Shown one piece after another: positions 1 to 64,000 of a DNA stretch of 64,000 nucleotides. The DNA lies in assembly GCA_054601695.1 (NCBI GenBank), contig BAAHQB010000049.1, positions 868,001-932,000 of the forward strand. Reading direction: 5' to 3'. A program made the translations under genes and the position numbers. Position 1 is the first letter of the stretch. Every line of letters begins with the position of its first letter. This stretch comes from Amorphochlora amoebiformis. Lineage: Eukaryota > Cercozoa > Chlorarachniophyceae. The notes below the pieces were generated by a model. The model was not told the origin of the DNA, ran no database searches, and saw nothing but the letters and a program-made list of their open reading frames with translations.

Positions 1-18368
<18,368 letters not shown>

Positions 18369-18423
18369 ATATAATGAATTACTGTAATACCAAAGTGTAG
18401 TACATGATATGTTTGTATTTTCT

Positions 18424-23992
<5,569 letters not shown>

Positions 23993-24587
23993 TATGTATG
24001 ATCCTCGGCAGAAGTACTTATTGCCTAGCTCACGTCTTTCAGATAATAAATAATAGTTACACATCACGTTGCAAATTGCACAAGATTAAAATTAATATGA
24101 AAGGTACCACATGTGAATCTCTCCAGGAAGCTTAGTACACTTGCTATACTAGCATACTTTATTTTTTTCTCTAGATGATTAGATATAATTACACGATATC
24201 CAGTATTTTCCAAATTTCTAATATACTCAGAGGGAATGACTGGTGTACTACAAGTTGGTCATGAGTCGATAGTATCATACTACTAGAGTAACTAGACTAG
24301 CACTAGTACTAGTGTTCACACTAGTACTAGTCTAGTACTAGAGTAGTTTTATTTACTTTAGTTGCAGTAGTTCTAGTTGTCCCGTACATTCAGCGATACG
24401 CTGGGTATGCTCTTATGTATATACTCTTATGTATATACTGGATATATTCTAGATACACAGTCATGACACCTAGTGCAATACTATACGTAAAACTAGAATT
24501 AACCTCAGTGAAGCTTTACAACAGTGCGATAACTTGAAAGTTGAAACTTAATTTAGGATACGGAGTGGCTGCTGAGCTTTGCTGAGT
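23993..24587. other. Convergent intergenic region with CTAG palindromes
   Basis: Unique sequence between the stop of the Ser/Lys-rich gene (+) and the stop of Spg1 (-). It has no TA arrays. At 24280-24345 it carries clustered CTAG and TAGTAC words, including two copies of the self-complementary CACTAGTACTAG about four bases apart. No coding signal was seen. It probably holds both 3' ends. Confidence 0.7.
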
Positions 24588-25007
24588 TTAATACTCCAAG
24601 ATAGGCTCCCCAACCTTTGTAGTAGGCTTGACATTGCACTTCAGACGGAAGGTTTTGGCTAAGACGATCTTAAAGGTCTTGGCGACATTGATTCCGTGCT
24701 GGGCAGAGGAAAAGATTAGAGAGGCCTTCATAGCTTTGGCGAATTTCCTAGCCTGGATATTATGATTTGCACGTTAAAACGCTTTCTGATATGTACATAA
24801 CAATACATATTTGAAAGTTTGTGTATGTCATATTTTAATACACTTAAATATGAATACATACTCATATTTACACATAAATGTATATGAACAATATATACCT
24901 ATATATATATTATATATGTATATATATATTCGTCTGCATGTAAATATATGTATAATATTCATATATAAAAATATATATATATATATAAATATATATTATA
25001 TATACAC

Positions 25008-25102
<95 letters not shown>

Positions 25103-25250
25103 TATGCACACACACACATATATATATATATATATTTATATGTATATACATCTACATATTTATGCATGTACATATGTGAATAAATTAACGTAGAGATACG
25201 TATGAATATTTGGTATAATATATATATATACATATAATATTATATATACG

Positions 25251-25317
<67 letters not shown>

Positions 25318-25417
25318 GTATGCATATATTAATGTATGTATATATATGCATATATTATATATATGTGTATATATATATATATGTATATGAATATAAATAT
25401 ATATATATGTTTTCTTG

Positions 25418-25458
<41 letters not shown>

Positions 25459-25570
25459 TATGCCTCTACAAATATTTGTTTTTGTATGCATGTACATGGT
25501 ATACATATGTACATAACATATTATATATATATATATATATATACTCTAATATACATACATATATTATATA

Positions 25571-25604
<34 letters not shown>

Positions 25605-25646
25605 GTATACTTATAATTTATAACAGTGTATGTATGTATGTATGTA

Positions 25647-25686
<40 letters not shown>

Positions 25687-26384
25687 CATTATGCACGTAT
25701 GTATGTTGTATTATGCACATACATTTAATTCACCTGTTTGGTCATTTCTTCCTTGTGCGATTGCTGCATACTGCTAAAAATGTCGAACTTCGTTCCAATC
25801 AAGAACGGGATGGCTCGCTGATGTGAGAAATTGGTCAGGAATATCAAGAACAAAACGGTGTACGTAGGATCAAAAACTTGTTCTGATGCCTACACATGAT
25901 CGACCACACCTTGTTGAGCTTTCGTGCCTCCATATACCACTGGCGAATGCTCGCCAGTGTGGCTGGACGAGACAAGTCGAACATAAAGAAGAGAGCCACA
26001 GCCTCATTGCAGACTAGGGGCATCATTTCTATGTAATCCCTTTGTCCTAAACACGTGTTAGGATCGATTTAAGTTCTACGACGCAATAGTCGTGATTATA
26101 TCATGAAATACACCTCCAAGGTCCCAGATAGAAAAGGTGATTTCGGCGTTTTTGAGCTCTATGGTTTTCTCCATGAAGTTAACCCCTGAGGATCAGCCAG
26201 CGTAAGCTAGATATCGAGAAGGACATGGTGTGATGCGATTACCGAGAGTCTGAATGTAGTCCTCGTTGAACTTGTTTTTGACGTATTTTACCATCAGGGA
26301 TGTCTTCCCTATTCCTGGATCCCCGACCATGGCCACCTTGATTGAATGAGTTTTCTTCTTTTTCCTGTTGATAGCCTGCGACAT
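24588..26384 (-). CDS. spg1: Spg1/Tem1-type small GTPase, 199 aa, five exons
   Basis: This Ras-like GTPase heads the septation-initiation / mitotic-exit network in fungi and acts at spindle poles. Exons on the - strand: 26243-26384 (ATG at 26384), 26114-26185, 25910-26046, 25734-25817 and 24588-24752 (TAA). They give 600 nt in phase; the family is about 198 aa. Motifs: P-loop GDPGIGKTS at residues 21-29, WDLGGQ at 68-73, FMFDLSR after it, base-specificity TKFD at 126-129 and SSAQ near 160-163. [16 protein letters not shown] and [13 protein letters not shown] are typical of Spg1 rather than Rab or Ras. There is no C-terminal cysteine, as usual for the family, so it is not prenylated. The last intron (24753-25733) holds TA arrays and (AAT)n; the other three are compact (57, 67 and 92 nt). 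The start was chosen as the ATG preceding the basic N terminus. Confidence 0.95.
25022..25101. repeat. (AAT)n trinucleotide array
   Basis: About 26 AAT/TAA units with one interruption, inside the last intron of the Spg1 gene and flanked by TA arrays. Shorter AAT arrays occur at 30530-30548, 37851-37907, 47412-47430 and 60403-60424. Confidence 0.95.
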
Positions 26385-26787
26385 CCTTGCTTTTACCCTG
26401 CAATGAATTCCCTTTTAAAATTCCACGCGTTTCTGGCTTTAGAACCTTCGCAGGAGAAGAACGCGACACCAAGAAGGAAATGGCACGGGAATATGTCGGC
26501 ACGTGTCCAGCCGAAACGTTTCCACGCTTTCAACCCTCTATCATATCATTAAGATCAGACTGATCAGTACGTTGGGGAGGACATCCCTGGGACAGGTGTC
26601 ACACACCTGGACAGGCCCTCCTAATTCGCGCCGTAATGGAGGCGGGACATGGGGGACAGCCGGGAAATGACAAGCTCATCAGGGAAAGGTATAGTAAAGA
26701 GAATGGTAAACAAGAATTTTTTTCGCAAAAAGTGTGGGAGGTTGCGAAAGGGTGTGATTTTCTAACGAATTTGAGTCAACCTTGCGG
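26385..26787. promoter_or_regulatory. Bidirectional promoter between Spg1 and the coiled-coil gene
   Basis: The 403 nt between two divergent ATGs has no TA arrays. It contains a near-perfect inverted repeat, CAGGTGTCACACACCTG at 26593-26609, that places two CAGGTG E-box words face to face. Promoter function is inferred from the head-to-head layout only. Confidence 0.5.
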
Positions 26788-27692
26788 ATGAATAGACAAG
26801 CAAGGCTGGCACAGCTACGCATAAAGCGAAAAAGGCTGCGGCGCAAGTATGAGAAGCTTTTGGAGGATGAGAAGCAATTACACGTGAGATTTATAGGGGT
26901 TAATCTCTGGGAAATGGGTGGAATAGAATCGTCACACATCCGGAGAGAACAAATGAAACTGGAGCGAGTTAATGCCTTCTTGGTTGGATTGGATGGTCCT
27001 AATACACTCATACATAATTCATCGTAGGAACTTATGGAGTTGCGCCAGCGGTCCTACGATCAACAACAGGAGTACGAACAGATACGATCCCAAACACCTA
27101 TCTAGATTTGCCCCCAGCATGATCCTACTCTGACGTTGTGCAGGCTGCGAAACCTCCGTAGACAACTCCGAAATCTCACTGATGATGACGACATTGATGT
27201 AGACACCGAAGGTCAACGCCTTGTGCCTTCCTGAACGAATTCTGATACTAAAATATCCTCCAGAGGAGTCCTCAGAATCGAGCGAATTTCAAGACTCTAA
27301 GTACTTTCGGAGCGGTTTTCACGAAGGAGGAGGAATGGAAGACGACAGAGAAGCTGAAGGTCTTGGGGGACATGAGTGGGAGGAGATCGAGGAGCTGGAC
27401 GAGGATAGGATCACCGAAATACTCAAAGGGATGAACCTGCTCTCTGGGTATGCTTAAACAAGGGTAGTCTGCACATCCATATGCGCATGAATATGTATGT
27501 AATTGTTCATATATGGTGGTATGGTACAGGATATGGGTCCTAGGTGGGAACAAGGGTTGGGAAGTATGGTATTAGTGTATTTGATTGTGTGTCCGTGTTC
27601 CTGTCAGGGAGGATGACCTGTTGAGTGAGGGGGAGGTTGTTGGAGACTCGAGTTCCGACGAAAATGACGAGGTTATCATTTTCTCGTATTAA
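26788..27692 (+). CDS. Acidic coiled-coil protein, 158 aa, five exons, compact introns
   Basis: Exons: 26788-26883 (ATG), 27028-27071, 27144-27211, 27264-27447 and 27608-27692 (TAA), 477 nt in phase. Donors are strong (GTGAGA, GTATGC). I do not recognise the family. Residues 1-70 are basic and coiled-coil-like ([20 protein letters not shown], then [11 protein letters not shown] and [11 protein letters not shown]). The rest is strongly acidic: [32 protein letters not shown], and SSSDENDEV before the C-terminal IIFSY. The layout suggests a protein-protein adaptor. The four introns are 144, 72, 52 and 160 nt and contain no TA repeat, in sharp contrast to the neighbours. Translation from the TTG at 26782 is possible but less likely. 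Confidence 0.85.
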
Positions 27693-33293
<5,601 letters not shown>

Positions 33294-33309
33294 TTAAGGT
33301 AAGAGCAAT

Positions 33310-40364
<7,055 letters not shown>

Positions 40365-40449
40365 AATATTTCATATGCATATATATATATATATAATATC
40401 TATTTTATATGTATATATATATATACATACATACATACATATATATATC

Positions 40450-40530
<81 letters not shown>

Positions 40531-40599
40531 GTGTGTGTGTGTGTGTGTGATTACATGCATATACGATGCATACGTCTATACATAGTACATATACGGAAT

Positions 40600-40652
<53 letters not shown>

Positions 40653-40699
40653 TATATATATATATACACATATATACACACACATATGTACACAAACCC

Positions 40700-40745
<46 letters not shown>

Positions 40746-40815
40746 GTATATACACATATATTGATATAAATATATACATATATATTATATATGTAAACAC
40801 ACACTTATATATATA

Positions 40816-40846
<31 letters not shown>

Positions 40847-40871
40847 CGTATATATACGTATATTTGCACCC
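40365..40871. other. Intergenic spacer before the J-domain gene
   Basis: About 500 nt of TA and TG/CA microsatellite with a short unique segment at 40553-40600. No coding signal was seen. It must contain the promoter of the downstream J-protein gene. Confidence 0.55.
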
Positions 40872-53137
<12,266 letters not shown>

Positions 53138-53142
<5 letters not shown>

Positions 53143-53170
53143 TCCTGAGCAATCGTAGTCCTGAGCAATC
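53138..53170 (+). repeat. 16-bp tandem repeat across the J-gene stop codon
   Basis: GTAGTCCTGAGCAATC occurs twice head to tail, the first copy containing the TAG stop of the J-domain gene. It may be a small slippage product or part of the 3' processing signal. Confidence 0.85.
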
Positions 53171-53731
53171 TTCTCTAGTTTTATCAATCTAGATAATCAT
53201 CAAGGAACGGCTCCACCGATCATCTTCTAAATCTCTAGAATCTGATTACATTACGCCAGCTAGATTATCTAGATTATGCGCATGCATACTCTAGATACTA
53301 GGAATATTCTAGTTATTACATATACTAGTTATAGCATCTACTGACCATTATGAGTCTGATCTGATCTAGTGGATACTATGGATAGCCCACATGTGAGTGG
53401 TAAATCTAGAAATATATCTAAGATATGTATCACCCCCATAACAACATCTCTTTGTGCCCGCGTATTTATACCCGATCCGTGTACTGCTGACTACCGGGCC
53501 ACATACTAGACATATATGAATATACACGTCTAGACGTATGTTAGTGGATCTCTAGGATCTAGGTGTATGCGTAGTATTATGCACGTACGTCCGTTAGGTA
53601 CGTCTAGTACGTGTATACCTGCTGTACTTGATATAAGATTTAAGTGATTTCATACAAGTCTAGACAAGTTATAATACGTACGAAAACGCTAGATACGTAC
53701 GTACTAGTTAGATCTAGTGCATACTAGACGT

Positions 53732-53797
<66 letters not shown>

Positions 53798-54005
53798 ATC
53801 AGTATCCTAGTACTAGTAGTACTAGATTGTGTATCCTATCTAGGTATACGCTAAATACATACCGCATACGTATACGTACTTGCGCTGAAGTACTCTAGGT
53901 AAGTTTACTCTAGTACTACTAGAAGTTAACTCCACTCGGTACGTACGTACGTACACTGACGATCGATGTTAATTAAGATCAATTCTTAGTAATTTGACTG
54001 GTATC
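53143..54005. other. Intergenic region rich in self-complementary tetramers
   Basis: Non-repetitive sequence packed with CTAG, TCTAGA, GTAC and ACGT words (for example TAGTACTAG and ACGTACGTACGTAC), broken by one (TA)n at 53736-53795. No reading frame of interest. Its composition resembles the Spg1 3' intergenic region (24240-24480), so CTAG enrichment may mark spacers in this genome. Confidence 0.6.
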
Positions 54006-54163
54006 ATGGGTTCTGATTCCTCTAGTCCTGGACTGGGCTCCGGTACCGTAACGTGTTGTAAGTAATTAGTGTAAAAGAATGTAGTTTAATTAGTGACAAC
54101 TTATACTGTTGAGGCTATAAACTACGTAACTGAATTAGTGCCGCCTGCGCAATTTCTTCTGTG

Positions 54164-54223
<60 letters not shown>

Positions 54224-54239
54224 TGTATATACACACATA

Positions 54240-54295
<56 letters not shown>

Positions 54296-54466
54296 ACATA
54301 ACATCGGCTGATATCCTTGGCTGGAGTCTCCAGCTATTTCGCCAGCCTCAAGTTGAAGCATTTGGACCATTCGAATTTACGAAAACATTTAGTTAAAATA
54401 ATGGAGAACTTGCAAACTGTGCAGTGCTTAATTCCAATACAGTTTGCAAGTTCTCCATCATTTTAA
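54006..54466 (+). CDS. Small predicted protein, 83 aa, three exons
   Basis: Exons: 54006-54057 (ATG GGT TCT), 54094-54160 and 54334-54466 (TAA), 252 nt in phase. The first donor GTAAGT is strong and the first intron is only 36 nt. The N terminus is Ser/Gly-rich ([12 protein letters not shown]). The middle reads [20 protein letters not shown], and the last exon is helical ([20 protein letters not shown]). No family is recognised. The last 24 codons overlap a 30-bp inverted repeat that includes the stop codon, so this could instead be a non-coding hairpin locus with a chance frame. Confidence 0.42.
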
Positions 54467-54468
54467 CT
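54391..54468. ncRNA. 30-bp stem, 18-nt loop hairpin (possible small-RNA precursor)
   Basis: Arms 54391-54420 and 54439-54468 are inverted copies with one mismatch; the core arm is GGAGAACTTGCAAACTGT. The loop is 54421-54438. The sequence is not TA repeat. Size and near-perfect pairing fit a microRNA-like or hairpin-siRNA precursor, or a transposon-derived inverted repeat. The structure is seen directly; expression is unknown. Confidence 0.5.
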
Positions 54469-54541
54469 CCAATTAACCATCCGCCGGCGCCGTATTAATT
54501 TGGACTTCCTGCACCCTATCATCGAAATTTTCCTATATATG

Positions 54542-54579
<38 letters not shown>

Positions 54580-54830
54580 AACATGATATATATTACGTAT
54601 ATCTATATTATAAATATATAAATATTTATATTTAAATTACATATATAACACATATATATATATATATATATATATAAGATATATATACATATGTATATAT
54701 ACAATTTTTATAAAGCGATACGCAGCACTCACTAAACACATCTCTTTTACAGATTATATATATATATATATGTGTATATATATATGTATGTGTATGTATA
54801 TAAATATACATATATATATATATATATATA

Positions 54831-54876
<46 letters not shown>

Positions 54877-54906
54877 TATATATGGAGTTGCCTACTGTTT
54901 AATCAG

Positions 54907-55326
54907 AGTTGTGATATCAATCACGCGAGGCAGAGCAGGGATGTGTGAAATGCCGTAAAAATCTCAAGCAAAAAAAAGGTTGAGTGGTATCTATCACTTC
55001 CAAAAGTCGTGTCAGACATTGTCACTTGTGATCACTCCTTTCACTAGGTACGAATATTGGGATGAGGCAATTCATCCCACTTAAAACATTAATCTCGCAA
55101 AGTAATCGATCCTTGGCAGTGTGGAAACCCGCTGGCCTAAGGAATAAACCTCTCTAAGGCCTCTCCTCCAACCATTCTCGCGCTCATCATAGGTTGTCCA
55201 GACGAGGGGAGTGGGATATATTCTATTGCGTGACATATGCCAAGCAACAAGCTATCAGACTAATTTTTGGGATATATGGACGAGAATCCTATATACCCCT
55301 GATTTTCCATTGGAATATTAGCCCTG
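54907..55326 (+). CDS. Exon-like islands of a small gene, frame unresolved
   Basis: Three islands have splice-like borders: 54907-54942, 54979-55047 and 55193-55321 or 55326. One reading joins the first and third islands in phase 0 and ends at TAG 55319-55321, giving [12 protein letters not shown] then [20 protein letters not shown] and a DFPLEY end. A second reading uses all three in phase 2 ([15 protein letters not shown], then [20 protein letters not shown]) and leaves by the donor at 55327, but no further exon was found before the converging gene. No family is recognised and the start is not identified. Confidence 0.3.
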
Positions 55327-55345
55327 GTAATATATATACACACAC

Positions 55346-55378
<33 letters not shown>

Positions 55379-55418
55379 ATATATAATATATTTTGTCTAA
55401 TATACATTTTTGTATATA

Positions 55419-55477
<59 letters not shown>

Positions 55478-55491
55478 ATATATATCACATT

Positions 55492-55541
<50 letters not shown>

Positions 55542-55585
55542 CATATATATCACATTTACATATATATATATACATATAAATATTT
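55327..55585. other. Convergent spacer of TA arrays
   Basis: TA and TATG/CACATTTACA repeats between the + strand islands ending near 55326 and the stop of the transporter gene at 55586. Two GTATGTATATATATCACATTTACAT-like blocks near 55470 and 55535 are copies of each other. No coding signal. Confidence 0.55.
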
Positions 55586-62434
<6,849 letters not shown>

Positions 62435-62642
62435 CAGGGAGGATTGGAATTCAGATAACTGTCCAAGGGGGATTGGAATGAAGATCTATCCAAGGGATAT
62501 CGCGCCCGCCACACTGTTGCCCTGTGCGACACCTTCGCAGTGAAAATTGGTTAGTGCGAAACACGTGTCAGGAAGACGATTATGTGGATATCGAAGGAAG
62601 ATATATTATTCTGAAGCATCTAGGAATGGCGGGCTGGTAGGA
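62435..62642. promoter_or_regulatory. Bidirectional promoter between transporter and 402-aa gene
   Basis: Only 208 nt separate two divergent ATGs. It is unique sequence without TA arrays, with a repeated GGGATTGGAAT or GAGGATTGGAATT block near 62440 and 62470. Promoter role is inferred from the layout. Confidence 0.5.
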
Positions 62643-63910
62643 ATGGCGTCAACGTCCGACCTGGACGCCTATATTTCCAGCTTTGAGAAGGAAAATAAGG
62701 GCACTGAGAGCTATGATGTCTCCTCGTCGTCAGTACAAACCGAATTCCCCAAAAACTCCACCCAACCCCACGAGATTCAAACCTGCTGGCACTCTCAGAC
62801 CCAGAAGAAAAGCTTCCAAGCCGAACCACGCCCACGCCCTCCCCCCGTACCATTTCCGCGTCTGGTATCGATCAAAATATCTCACTCAGCTAGCATCATC
62901 TCATTCATATGAATACATCGTAGGAAGCTCGATCAATCCGTTCAACGCTGCGGAAGGCCCATAGAGAAACTCAAGAGCGGATCTCCCCAGACCTGGCGTT
63001 CGGCAACTTCCCCGCGCTGATCTCCCCCGCTGACTCCCATTACTCTTCTGGACTAGCCCGATACTATCTTCCACGGATAAAGGCCCTGGCGGCGTCGCCC
63101 AGGAGAGGGAAGGTAGGGAACATCATCCCGACTCGAGGGTTGCGATGTTTGGAAGTTGAGGATATTGGAAGCCATGACGGGAACGCAAATGATTCGGATT
63201 CGACCACGTCGACCGAACACATTGAGCGGCCCCTTGACTTCGATAGGATCTACAGAGATATGGAAGGAATTGATAAGGATAATGACGATGCACTTGTCGA
63301 TATCAACAGCAAGCAACCGTCGCAGGAAAATGTCCCTAGTGCACTGAAATCCTTAAACTTCTTCGAGGCGAAAATGAAAGCACCCTCTCCCTCCCTCCAC
63401 CGGAAATCAGGTGTGAAGGTCGGTGTGGTAATGCCTAGAGGCCAGTCTGTTCGGCAGAGACCTGCTGCACGGGAACAACCTCAACTAACAGTAACATCAA
63501 TATCATCACCCGCGGGCACTGGGATTCGGACAACCTCCCCCCTCAAACGCCTAATCGGCGTTGTGCAAAGAGCTGAATCGCAACACGACGCGACGAGCGA
63601 GAACTCGATGTGGCATCTTGGTCAAATTTCGAACCCTGACGACCCGAGCTGGAGACGCATGCACTTCGAGTGCTGTGCTGCCTGCCAGCGCGAGGTTAGA
63701 GTGACCCGTGGGAACAGGCATCCCAGACCCATCGGAACGGAAGCATTCTTCGTTAGCGTGTCGTGCTATGCACGAGCCAAAGCCCGAATGTTGTTGATCA
63801 GTGACAAACGACTGTGGCTTCCGGATGTTCAGAAAGAGGGAAAAACAGAGCACATGGGACAGAAAACATCCGGTCAGCTGGGGTTAAGAGTGGGGGTCTC
63901 TATAAGTTAG
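62643..63910 (+). CDS. Unrecognised 402-aa protein, two exons
   Basis: Exons 62643-62864 (ATG) and 62924-63910 (TAG) join in phase 0 across a 59-nt GT-AG intron. This is the longest clean reading frame in the window. I do not recognise the family. Exon 1 is polar and Ser/Pro-rich (MASTSDLDAYISSFEKEN, then RPRPPPVPFPRL). Exon 2 has a basic start, an acidic stretch (DMEGIDKDNDDALVDI), Ser/Thr/Pro linkers, and a C-terminal part with CCAACQ and a later SVSCYARAKARMLL. The four cysteines could bind metal, but the spacing fits no zinc finger I know. The ATG was chosen because an upstream in-frame TTG at 62547 is not preceded by a promoter-like gap. A competing donor after RRGK (63117) is not needed because the frame stays open. 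Confidence 0.85.
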
Positions 63911-64000
63911 CGTTTGGTTGACACGAGGGTGAAGGTACCAATGGGTGAGTGATAACATTCAGGATTGTTAGATACTGTTACTAGGAAAGCGAATCTGAGT
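63911..64000 (+). other. 3' flank of the 402-aa gene
   Basis: Ninety bases after the TAG, without TA repeats or a clear AATAAA signal. The window ends here. Confidence 0.6.

Overview
The window is nuclear DNA of an unplaced unicellular eukaryote. Reasons: every gene is split by GT-AG introns, stop codons are standard, and two introns hold degenerate TTAGGG/CCCTAA telomere-like tracts. The content includes a Spg1/Tem1-type GTPase (a family known from fungi, amoebae, plants and other protists but absent from animals) beside a PTEN-family phosphatase. Most of the sequence by length is (TA)n and related TA/TG microsatellite. Nearly all tyrosine-isoleucine reading frames are artefacts of that repeat. 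Genes were read by joining short non-repetitive islands whose splice phases agree. No tRNA, rRNA, CRISPR array or recognisable transposase was seen.

Layout. (1) <1-9519, +: 3' part of a PTEN-family phosphatase/C2 gene, 12 exons. (2) 10001-18368, +: 261-aa C2-like protein, 13 exons. (3) 18424-23992, +: Ser/Lys-rich protein whose intron carries a large (GT)n-(GC)n-(G)n tract. (4) 24588-26384, -: Spg1/Tem1 GTPase, 5 exons, 199 aa, complete. (5) 26788-27692, +: compact gene for an acidic coiled-coil protein, divergent from Spg1. (6) 30110-33293, +: RanBP2-type zinc-finger protein, 274 aa. (7) 33310-40364, +: unrecognised 223-aa protein, with a 930-nt polypurine tract in an intron. (8) 40872-53142, +: 697-aa J-domain protein in 27 exons. 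(9) 54006-54466, +: small gene ending in a 30-bp hairpin. (10) 54907-55326, +: exon-like islands of uncertain frame. (11) 55586-62434, -: six-helix cation-diffusion-facilitator-like transporter, 287 aa, with one frame break. (12) 62643-63910, +: 402-aa unrecognised protein, divergent from the transporter.

The genes do not form one pathway. PTEN, Spg1, a J-protein and a metal transporter are ordinary cell-biology genes, and two pairs share head-to-head promoters (26385-26787 and 62435-62642).

The unusual biology is in the introns. Two intron classes coexist: compact ones of 36-150 nt without repeats, and TA-array introns of hundreds to thousands of nt. In many TA introns a degenerate or perfect copy of the neighbouring exon edge, splice site included, lies on the far side of the TA array. 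I call these copies 'exon echoes'. A TA array bounded by G also reads GTATAT...ATATAG, so the repeat itself can supply both splice sites. Together these suggest that introns are being made or enlarged by TA-array expansion coupled to local exon duplication.
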